NCBI GenBank assembly: GCA_017420625.1 | Contig: JAFOIR010000145.1 | Span: 1 to 6,579 of the forward strand | DNA from: Bacillota bacterium | GTDB lineage: Bacteria; Bacillota_A; Clostridia; Lachnospirales; Bianqueaceae | Reading direction: 5' to 3' | Length of the DNA: 6,579 nucleotides | Shown here: positions 1 through 5,269 of the stretch, piece after piece | Numbering within the stretch: position 1 is the first letter of the stretch | Layout: every line of letters begins with the position of its first letter | Position numbers and translations under genes: made by a program | Notes under the pieces: model-generated | The model's input: only the letters and a program-made list of their open reading frames with translations | Told to the model about the DNA's origin: nothing | Database searches by the model: none

Positions 1-794
1 AGCGCCTCTTCCTTGGTGATGTAATGGGCTCTTCCGGTCTCTACAGTGTAGTCGGCCATATCGCCCACCTGGATACACCAGTCATTCACATCGTCCGTAC
101 AGCCTTCTCCCAGTTTGGCCCGGGAATAGCGGCAGGAACAGATACCGGCAGACAGATGTCCTTCGTATTTCTGCAACCAGTAGGAGATCTTTTCCAGGTC
201 CAGGGCTTCGTTATGCATTGCCACTTCCTTTTCTACAGGAATGACATGCATACCGATTCCGTCGCCGCCGGGACGCACCATGGGGGTGATATCCTCCAGC
301 GGCAGGAAAGTCATCCGTTCAAAGAAGGAAGCTACCGGCGGATTTTTGTCGATCCTGTCCACCGATGAGTTGAACAGCTCGGCGCTGCCGGGGACAAAGA
401 AGGAAATACGGTAACGGAGATCTTTCGGATCTTTTTCCTTCGTGGGACCGTTGTCGTCATAATGATCACCGTAGTCGTACTCCATGAGGCCGTGAACAGC
501 CATCAGGTCGATGATCTCCTTCACCCGCTCGGGGGTGAATTCCTTGTTCATCTCGCAAAGCCGCTCGTAGGTATACCACTTGCGCAGTACCATCTTGTTG
601 GCGATCGTGACTTCATCCTCGGTGATGAGCTCTCTCAGGCCCCAGTACTCGGGATCGGTTGCTTTGATGCCCCGGATCTTGTGCTTGACGTTGTCCGTGA
701 TCTTACGGGCGAGTTTGGCATATTCCGGTTTGAAATCCTTTTCCCCGTTATGCCGGGAGATGGTTTCCGGATTCTGGTCAAATATTTCTGGCAT
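1..794 (-). CDS. 4Fe-4S oxidoreductase, N-terminal part (runs off window)
   Basis: Open for 264 codons from ATG at 794 to the left edge without a stop, so only the N-terminal part is present. The protein begins MPEIFDQNPETISRHNG. Residues about 50-106 look like a small helical, winged-helix-like region. A cysteine cluster then reads ICSCR (C219, C221), GEGC (C232) and DWCIQVGD (C240). C-x-C-x10-C-x7-C followed by a Gly-Asp is the kind of cluster that precedes ferredoxin-type 4Fe-4S domains in anaerobe oxidoreductases; those further domains, and possibly a flavin domain, would lie beyond the edge. The start is supported by GAAAGGA at 804-810 with a 9-base gap. It follows the PAI-like FAD gene by 43 bp with no terminator between, so the two are probably co-transcribed. 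It may supply or accept electrons for that flavoenzyme, but this is inference. The substrate is unknown. Confidence 0.8.
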   Translation of the reverse strand, partial: MPEIFDQNPETISRHNGEKDFKPEYAKLARKITDNVKHKIRGIKATDPEYWGLRELITEDEVTIANKMVLRKWYTYERLCEMNKEFTPERVKEIIDLMAVHGLMEYDYGDHYDDNGPTKEKDPKDLRYRISFFVPGSAELFNSSVDRIDKNPPVASFFERMTFLPLEDITPMVRPGGDGIGMHVIPVEKEVAMHNEALDLEKISYWLQKYEGHLSAGICSCRYSRAKLGEGCTDDVNDWCIQVGDMADYTVETGRAHYITKEEA

Positions 795-837
795 GGTTTG
801 GTTTCCTTTCTTTATTCAGGGAATCAGAATGTTCCGA

Positions 838-2249
838 TCAGAAGAATCTTTCTACCAGATCCTTTGAAGCCGCACAGGTATCTTCCATATCGCCGAAGCT
901 GATGATCTCTCCGGCATACCATGTGTTCTGCTTGCCCTGCATGGCTTCCAGCTTGTCGTACCAGCCATCTGCATAGTCCTTGGAACATACATGCGGACAG
1001 TAGTAGGTCTCCTGTTCATAGAGCCGTTCCTTCACAGGGAATCCGCACAGCTCCATATCCTTCATCATCTTATCGATGGTCTCCTCATAGGGAACATCGG
1101 TGCTGCCAAGATGATTCCGAAGCGCATAGACGGTGCTGGGGCAATTGCCTTTCAGGTCTTCCCAGCGATGATAGTAGACCATCGCATGACCCAGTCTTTC
1201 TACGGTCATGTTGTCGAAAATGTATCCGGAGATCGTCGGGCCGGCGTTTTCGTCGAACTTCGCGATGAAGTCCACATATTTCTCATGGATGATCTTGCTG
1301 AAGAGTTCTTTCTCTTCGTCACGGGCATCCGCATATTTCGCAAAGTAATCCAGAGGCGTAGTTACGATGAGCTGATCAAACTCCTCGACTCTTTCTTCGC
1401 CGTCTGCTTTCAGGGTGACTTTGATTTTTCCTTCTTCACCCTCTGCCGGACGCTCCACCTTCACCACTTCCGTGTTCAGGTGAGCGGGATGCAGCAGTTT
1501 CTTATTCGCCGCTTCATAGATGGACTGGGTGCCCTCTTTCCATGTCCAAAGGCGCATGTTGATGAATTCGATCGCCGTTGTCGTATCCAGATATTTCATA
1601 ACATAGGCAGCGGGGATCTCATCAAAATAGCCATAGCCGAAAGAAGTATACGGGCCGATCCAGATCCTCATGACCTCTTCCACCCCGTTCAGCTTGCAGA
1701 ACTGATCAAAGGGAAGCGCCAGATCTTTCAGGTTGGGATTTTCACCTTCGATCAGCTGAAGGGAGTTGTCCAGTTTCTTGGAAAGACCAGAATATTTCCC
1801 CTGCGCAACACCGCGGTGACCATAGCAGTCATAGCCCGCATATTTCGTTTCCATCAGCTGGACGAGCTTTTTCATCTGCTTCTTTAATTTCAGAAGGCCG
1901 ATCATCTTCGGGATGGTGAAGTTCTTCTTCGGATCAAAGGGGAAGATCTCCTTGCCGGTCTTATCCCGGTACATGCGGCGCATGTTGGGGCCATCGTCAT
2001 GGCCTACGCCGGCAAACTCTTCTACTTCATGGACCGCATGGTAGGTGATGGCACCCATGATGGCGCCGGTCTCGTAAGTACGTTCCTCATCACCGACTTT
2101 CAGCTTCGGGGAATAGCTCTTACCGCCGATCTTATTCAGTTTTTCGTAGATCTCATAGTTCTCGTATCCCTTTTCTGGAGATACATAGCAGCGGAAATAC
2201 CGGCCGGACCGCCGCCGATAATACAGATCCGATCCTGCAGATTGGGCAT
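838..2249 (-). pseudogene. PAI-like polyenoic fatty acid (linoleate) isomerase / FAD-dependent oxidoreductase, frameshifted
   Basis: ATG at 2249 with AAAGGAG 8 bases upstream starts MPNLQDRICIIGGGPAG, the dinucleotide-binding fold of an FAD enzyme. After codon 26-27 (bases 2168-2174) that frame runs to TGA at 2136-2138. The next frame continues perfectly with GYENYEIYEKLNKIGGKSYS (second FAD strand, E36, GG) and stays open to TGA at 838-840. Adding one base gives a 470-residue protein. Later blocks (YETGAIMG, ATKY-like ETKYAGYD, WIGPYTSFGYGYFDEIPAAY, LWTWKEGTQ, PTISGYIFDNM, MVYYHRW, WYAGEIISFGD, SKDLVERFF) match what I recall of PAI from Propionibacterium acnes, which converts linoleate to trans-10,cis-12 conjugated linoleate using FAD. 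Without the frameshift, only a 406-residue piece starting at ATG 2058 would be read, lacking the Rossmann N-terminus and unlikely to bind FAD. The family match is strong, the exact substrate is not known, and the frameshift may be a sequencing error. Confidence 0.8.
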
Positions 2250-2257
2250 ATTATTTT

Positions 2258-2264
2258 CTCCTTT
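2258..2264 (-). promoter_or_regulatory. RBS that fixes the true start of the PAI-like gene
   Basis: AAAGGAG on the minus strand lies 8 bases before ATG 2249. It shows that translation begins upstream of the frameshift, not at the internal ATG 2058, which has no comparable site. Confidence 0.8.
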
Positions 2265-2311
2265 GCAAAAAATAGAATGGACAAAATGATCACGTTCAGA
2301 TAATTAGATAT

Positions 2312-2340
2312 ATTATACAATAGAGCAGATTGGTATTCAA
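2312..2340 (-). promoter_or_regulatory. Sigma-A promoter for PAI-like gene and 4Fe-4S gene
   Basis: On the minus strand, TTGAAT (2335-2340) is separated by exactly 17 bases from TATAAT (2312-2317). The -10 is a perfect match and the -35 is close. Transcription would start near 2305 and give a leader of about 55 bases before ATG 2249. It lies just after the terminator of the transketolase unit, so the FAD/Fe-S pair is its own transcription unit. I saw no clear operator in the leader. Confidence 0.75.
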
Positions 2341-2355
2341 TAACAACCGGTATAT

Positions 2356-2396
2356 AAAAAAATACCAGCCTGTCAATCTTTCTGTTACAGGCTGGT
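2356..2396 (-). terminator. Intrinsic terminator after transketolase C subunit
   Basis: A perfect 10-bp stem (ACCAGCCTGT with ACAGGCTGGT, bases 2387-2396 and 2364-2373) encloses a 13-base loop. Reading the minus strand it is followed by A and then seven T (2356-2362). It begins 10 bases after the stop of the transketolase C subunit and ends that transcription unit. Confidence 0.9.
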
Positions 2397-2405
2397 TTCC
2401 TATCT

Positions 2406-3371
2406 TTAAAACAAGCTTACAGCTGCTTTTTGTATTCCTTCTGCATTCAGTCCATAGGTGTCGAAGACTTCCTGAGATGTTCCGGTAATGACCGGGGCAT
2501 CCGGCAGTGTCATATTGATAACTTTCTTTGGGCAATGAGCAGCCACGATCTGACTCACCATAGAACCAAGGCCGCCGAAGGGAGCATGCTCCTCCACAGT
2601 GATAAAGCCTTTTACCTTGGGAGCCAGGGTCAGAATCGCTTCCTGATCCAAGGGTTTCACACAGTACATATCGACTACAACAGCATGGATCCCATCTTTC
2701 TCCAGTGCTTTCGCTGCCTCGATGGCAGGGCGAACCATCTCACCACAGGCTACGATCGCAATATCCGGACTTTCCGTATTGCCCAGAATAGTCGCTTTGT
2801 CCATCTCGAAGGGACAGTCATCTGCAGCATAAATATCTTCCACCGGATTGCGGCCGACACGGACATAGGCGCATTTTTGGTCACTCAGCAAGGCCTCGAT
2901 GAGCTTTTTCGTCTGATACCGGTCAGAGGGCAGGTAGACGCGCATGTTGGGGATCGCAGAAAGAGCTGCAATATCCTGTGCGCTGTGATGGCTCATACCA
3001 AGTGCACCGTAGCTCACACCGCCGGATATTCCGATGAGTTTGACATTCGTATCCGAGTAAGCACAGTCGATCTTGGCCTGCTCATAGCTGCGCGTCGACA
3101 GAAAACAGGCGGGTGAAAAAGCAAACGGTTTCTTGCCGCACTTGGCAAGTCCGGCTGAAATGCTGACCAGATTCTGTTCTGCGATCCCTATCTCCACGCT
3201 CTGCTTGGGATAGGCATTGAAAAACGGCGTCATGGAGGCGGAGCCGCGGCTGTCGCTGCAAAGAGCAAGGACACTGCGGTCTCTGGAAGCCGCTTCCATC
3301 AATGTATCGCAGATAGCCTGTCGATTGGGGATCTTATTGCCGGCCGTTCTTAGTTCAGGCAGTTTATGCAT
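2406..3371 (-). CDS. Transketolase, C-terminal subunit
   Basis: A complete 321-residue protein, the usual size for the C-terminal half of the split transketolases common in Firmicutes. It carries the pyrimidine-binding domain with EIGIAEQN (residues 60-67, where E65 is the expected catalytic Glu that activates thiamine diphosphate) and the SHHSAQDIA segment (127-135). The second half (about 200-321) is the typical C-terminal domain with VDMYCVKPLD and EEHAPFGGLGS. The intact enzyme pairs this subunit with an N-terminal subunit to move two-carbon units between sugar phosphates in the cytoplasm. The start is ATG 3371, chosen for AAGGAGG at 3381-3387 (9-base gap); it overlaps the stop of the N-subunit remnant by 8 bases. 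In this window the partner subunit is truncated, so this gene would be functional only with an N subunit encoded elsewhere. Confidence 0.92.
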   Translation of the reverse strand: MHKLPELRTAGNKIPNRQAICDTLMEAASRDRSVLALCSDSRGSASMTPFFNAYPKQSVEIGIAEQNLVSISAGLAKCGKKPFAFSPACFLSTRSYEQAKIDCAYSDTNVKLIGISGGVSYGALGMSHHSAQDIAALSAIPNMRVYLPSDRYQTKKLIEALLSDQKCAYVRVGRNPVEDIYAADDCPFEMDKATILGNTESPDIAIVACGEMVRPAIEAAKALEKDGIHAVVVDMYCVKPLDQEAILTLAPKVKGFITVEEHAPFGGLGSMVSQIVAAHCPKKVINMTLPDAPVITGTSQEVFDTYGLNAEGIQKAAVSLF

Positions 3372-3642
3372 CTTTGAACGCCTCCTTCCTTGCTTCCAGA
3401 TCCGCTTCGATCTGCGCATATTCCTCCGCACTGGGCACCTTGTGGTGCCAGGGTGCCTTATTCTCCATGACAGGAGATCCACAGCCCTTGACAGTATGGG
3501 CGATCACCACGCTGGGTTTTCCTTTGGTTGCCTTGGCCTCAGAAAAGGCGGCGTCCAGCTGATCCATGTTATTGCCGTCACATTCAATCACGTGCCAGCC
3601 GAAGCTTTGAAAACGATTCGCAAGGGGTTCATGGCTCATCAC
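3364..3642 (-). pseudogene. Transketolase N-terminal subunit, 5'-truncated remnant
   Basis: Only the last ~92 residues remain, from VMSHEPLANRFQSFGWHVIE to the TAA at 3364-3366. Family features present are the FGWHVIECDG strand, KGKPSVVIAHTVKG, MENKAPWHHK and the helical end EEYAQIEADLEA. An intact N subunit is usually about 270-285 residues; the missing two thirds hold the thiamine-diphosphate/metal site (GDG...N region) and the substrate histidines, so this piece cannot be catalytic. The first in-frame starts are GTG 3642 and ATG 3639, which overlap the TGA of the short SDR remnant. Re-initiation there is possible but there is no RBS of its own. The 3' end is intact and keeps the normal overlap with the C subunit, which fits a single deletion upstream rather than general decay. 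Confidence 0.85.
3381..3387 (-). promoter_or_regulatory. Strong RBS inside end of transketolase N remnant
   Basis: A full AAGGAGG sits 9 bases before ATG 3371. It decides the start of the C subunit and means the gene can still be translated efficiently even though the upstream N-subunit gene is broken. Confidence 0.8.
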
Positions 3643-3752
3643 ATCCGGGCTGTTGCCTCACCGATACCGCCGGCTCCGCCGATCACGATGGCAACTTTTC
3701 CCGTAAGGTCAAATGCGCCGGTCACTTTTGTGTATGGGATCCCTCTGAACAT
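3639..3752 (-). pseudogene. Short-chain dehydrogenase/reductase, 3'-truncated remnant
   Basis: ATG 3752 has a perfect AAGGAGG (3761-3767) 8 bases upstream and its own promoter. It encodes 37 residues: MFRGIPYTKVTGAFDLTGKV then AIVIGGAGGIGEATARM, followed by TGA. GGAGGIG is the cofactor-binding glycine motif of classical SDR enzymes (usually TGxxxGIG), which run to about 250 residues and need a downstream YxxxK catalytic pair. All of that is absent: from about base 3645 onward the DNA is the end of a transketolase N subunit in another frame. An operon of SDR plus split transketolase is a known layout for sugar or polyol use in Firmicutes, so the intact locus probably was SDR, transketolase N, transketolase C. 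The original substrate cannot be told. Confidence 0.82.
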
Positions 3753-3760
3753 TCGATCTT

Positions 3761-3767
3761 CCTCCTT
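3761..3767 (-). promoter_or_regulatory. RBS of the SDR remnant
   Basis: A consensus AAGGAGG lies 8 bases before ATG 3752. It fixes the SDR start and shows that the 5' control region of the broken operon is intact. Confidence 0.75.
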
Positions 3768-3790
3768 GTAATGTCGTTAATCTTAAGGCT

Positions 3791-3819
3791 ATCATACCCT
3801 GTCCGGGAAAAGAAAACAA
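3791..3819 (-). promoter_or_regulatory. Promoter for the SDR/transketolase unit
   Basis: On the minus strand, TTGTTT (3814-3819), a 17-base gap, then TATGAT (3791-3796). Transcription would start near 3785, with a leader of about 30 bases before ATG 3752. It lies between the zinc-ribbon gene end (3839) and the SDR start. I saw no terminator ahead of it, so read-through from the right is also possible. Confidence 0.65.
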
Positions 3820-3838
3820 GGGGGAAGACTATCATAGT

Positions 3839-4060
3839 TTATGCTCTTGGAAACTTCTCACGAAGTTTGGGAATATCTTCCTGTCTGATCCATTCTTCAG
3901 AATAACCGCAGTATCCGCAGACATATCGGTCTACTTTGACTGCACTGAAAATAGTAAAACCAGTCGGAATGTTGTTTCCGGAACCGTAGGCTCCGGAATA
4001 ACCTTTGATATAAAGAATATCTATATTTCCACATTTGGGACAGCGCCGTGTGTTTTTCAT
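3839..4060 (-). CDS. Small zinc-ribbon protein (73 aa)
   Basis: A 73-residue protein with two CxxC knuckles: CPKC (C7, C10) and CGYC (C48, C51), as expected for one zinc ribbon. Between them lies a Gly-rich GAYGSGNNIPTGFT stretch; the C-terminus is charged (EEWIRQEDIPKLREKF). There is no signal peptide or membrane segment, so it should be cytoplasmic. It resembles small conserved Firmicute proteins of unknown function that I recall with the same GSGNNIPTG core. ATG 4060 overlaps the TGA of the preceding zinc-ribbon gene (ATGA, 4057-4060), indicating coupled translation, and an AAGGAAGG sequence lies 10 bases upstream. Binding of nucleic acid or protein is possible but not shown. Function unknown. 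Confidence 0.85.
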   Translation of the reverse strand: MKNTRRCPKCGNIDILYIKGYSGAYGSGNNIPTGFTIFSAVKVDRYVCGYCGYSEEWIRQEDIPKLREKFPRA

Positions 4061-4293
4061 CGATAGAGCACCTTCCTTCTGTCTCGTCTTTTGAGCAGCT
4101 TCTCGGGCTCTTTTACAAAACTCCTGACCACGCTGCCGCAGTTTCTGCAGATCATATGGTAAAGTGTTCTTCCTCCGAGAACATTGCTCGTTGCTGTCAC
4201 TGCACCATAACAGGACTGAAATGCTTCTATCATCTCTTCTCCGCCGCAGTAGGGGCAGCGAAGTACAAATTTGTCTTTGTTATAGTCAATCAT
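4057..4293 (-). CDS. Small zinc-ribbon protein (78 aa)
   Basis: A 78-residue protein with CPYC (C13, C16) and CRNC (C49, C52), a single four-cysteine zinc ribbon, and a basic tail (KLLKRRDRRK, residues 66-74) that could contact nucleic acid. The start is ATG 4293, because GGAGG at 4299-4303 lies 5 bases before it; upstream in-frame starts would extend through this RBS and into the inverted repeat. Its layout (two CxxC pairs 33 residues apart around a Gly-containing middle) parallels the next gene (38 residues apart), so the two may be distant tandem paralogues. They overlap by ATGA and should be made in similar amounts. No membrane segment is visible. Function unknown. Confidence 0.82.
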   Translation of the reverse strand: MIDYNKDKFVLRCPYCGGEEMIEAFQSCYGAVTATSNVLGGRTLYHMICRNCGSVVRSFVKEPEKLLKRRDRRKVLYR

Positions 4294-4298
4294 CGTTA

Positions 4299-4303
4299 CC
4301 TCC
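4299..4303 (-). promoter_or_regulatory. RBS that fixes the start of the 78-aa zinc-ribbon gene
   Basis: GGAGG lies 5 bases before ATG 4293. No comparable site precedes the upstream in-frame starts, so the shorter protein is preferred. Confidence 0.7.
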
Positions 4304-4312
4304 ATAATTTCT

Positions 4313-4333
4313 ATAGTATTCATCAAATACTAT
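4313..4333. repeat. Perfect inverted repeat at the zinc-ribbon transcription start
   Basis: ATAGTATT (4313-4320), spacer CATCA, AATACTAT (4326-4333): an 8-bp perfect dyad with a 5-base spacer. It lies directly after the likely start site of the zinc-ribbon pair and 20 bases before ATG 4293. It could be an operator for a dimeric repressor or a 5'-end RNA hairpin. It is AT-rich and has no T-run on either side, so it is not a terminator. Confidence 0.6.
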
Positions 4334-4339
4334 GTTCTT

Positions 4340-4348
4340 ATTGTAACA
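4340..4348 (-). promoter_or_regulatory. Probable extended -10 promoter for the zinc-ribbon pair
   Basis: On the minus strand TGTTACAAT gives a TGn extension directly before TACAAT (5 of 6 to consensus). The -35 at the usual distance (CTAAAT, 4363-4368) is poor, which an extended -10 can tolerate. The start would be near 4333, exactly at the edge of the inverted repeat. Confidence 0.45.
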
Positions 4349-4426
4349 GGTATCGATGGATTATTTAGTGACGGCTGTCTTAGTGGACAAATTCTTCGTC
4401 TAACTGGTCACCGGTTCATTCCGGGA

Positions 4427-5269
4427 TCAATGTGACGATGCGGGTGGTTCAAACTCTTCTTCCACCGGATAATTGTCATAGTCTGAAAAATGCCACCATT
4501 CTCCGGAATATGGTTCGAATCCGGCCTCCATCATAATATCTTCAAGCATGCTCGCATGAGAAGCAGCAAGCTCTGTACAGTCATCATAATCCCGGTCGGC
4601 CAGATAGGAAAAATCATCAAATCCTGTAGGCATTTCCACTTCACCGCCGGCAAGAGTAACGATCGTCAGATCGATCGTGTTGCCGCGGCTGTGCGATGAA
4701 TAACCTGTCAGCGGATTGGCTACATATCGGGGATCCGGACAGACATCCCAGAGCAGAAACTGAGCAGAGACCGGTCTGAAGGCATCCCAGATCATGATTC
4801 GATAACCCTGCTTTTTCAATGCTTCCTGTGCAGTCGCCAGCTTTTTTACTGTTCCATACCGAAGATAGGCATCGGTAAAGGAATAGATCACTTCACCGGT
4901 AAAGTTCTGATCGGTCGCATACATCAGCATCACTTCAATGTCAGGGATATAATCCTTCACTTTCACGAAATCAGCATCATCCGGCTCTGGGGCAGCACTT
5001 GGTTCGTCGCTTTCAAGGACTTCCAAAATCCCGTCATCCTGCTTGAACTGTGTTTTTTCTCGTTCCCTGGACGACTCCTCCGGTTTTTCCGACACTTCGA
5101 TCATAACCTGGGAAGTCTCAGGCAGAGTCGGAGCAGAAAACGGATCGTGGTCAGACTCTTCTGTCTGAATTTCGTTCTCTGCTGGTGAGCCATCGCATCC
5201 CACTATCATGAATAGAACCAAGCTGACAGTCAGAACAAGCCTGAATAATAGAAACAACCGCCTTTTCAT
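4427..5269 (-). CDS. VanX-type D-Ala-D-Ala dipeptidase lipoprotein (peptidase family M15D)
   Basis: A 280-residue protein from ATG 5269. The N-terminus is basic and hydrophobic and ends in the lipobox IVGC, with C25 as the lipid-attachment residue, so it should be anchored on the outer face of the membrane. Residues 26 to about 99 are an acidic Ser/Glu/Pro linker. The catalytic domain (about 100-280) has DFVKVKDYIPDI, DAFRP (R165, expected to contact the substrate), SSHSRGNTIDLT (H193 and D200, zinc ligands) and EWWHF (E257 general base, H260 zinc ligand). This is the full VanX-family set. VanX enzymes cleave D-Ala-D-Ala; no vanHA or vanRS genes are nearby and the enzyme is exported, so a role in cell-wall peptide turnover or scavenging is more likely than vancomycin resistance. 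It is coupled to the preceding gene by TGATG. A TTG four bases earlier in overlap is an alternative start. Confidence 0.88.
   Translation of the reverse strand: MKRRLFLLFRLVLTVSLVLFMIVGCDGSPAENEIQTEESDHDPFSAPTLPETSQVMIEVSEKPEESSREREKTQFKQDDGILEVLESDEPSAAPEPDDADFVKVKDYIPDIEVMLMYATDQNFTGEVIYSFTDAYLRYGTVKKLATAQEALKKQGYRIMIWDAFRPVSAQFLLWDVCPDPRYVANPLTGYSSHSRGNTIDLTIVTLAGGEVEMPTGFDDFSYLADRDYDDCTELAASHASMLEDIMMEAGFEPYSGEWWHFSDYDNYPVEEEFEPPASSH

Noticed and set aside
991..1887. Long plus-strand open frame (298 codons) opposite the FAD gene, and similar plus-strand frames at 462-902, 2430-3116 and 3217-3771
   Set aside because: They mirror strongly supported minus-strand genes, have no recognisable domain or good RBS, and encode low-likelihood sequences.
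2168..2178. Programmed -1 frameshifting in the FAD gene
   Set aside because: The zero-frame context (CAG AAA AGG) is not a standard X XXY YYZ slippery heptamer, I saw no downstream hairpin, and this enzyme family is not known to use recoding. A missing base is simpler.
2406..3482. Extended start for the transketolase C subunit (37 extra codons)
   Set aside because: The extra codons lie over the N-subunit coding region in another frame, and the start at 3371 has an ideal RBS.
3789..3837. Direct repeat CTATCATA at 3789 and 3829
   Set aside because: Only 8 bases long with two copies. One copy is part of the -10 element, the other has no -35 at a suitable distance, so it is probably chance.
4294..4326. 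N-terminal extension MMNTIEIMEVT of the 78-aa zinc-ribbon protein
   Set aside because: It would read through the GGAGG ribosome binding site and the inverted repeat, and the residues show no domain.
4427..5269. Part of a vancomycin-resistance cluster
   Set aside because: Only the VanX-like catalytic domain is present. There is no VanH, ligase or two-component system in the window, and the protein is an exported lipoprotein rather than a cytoplasmic VanX.
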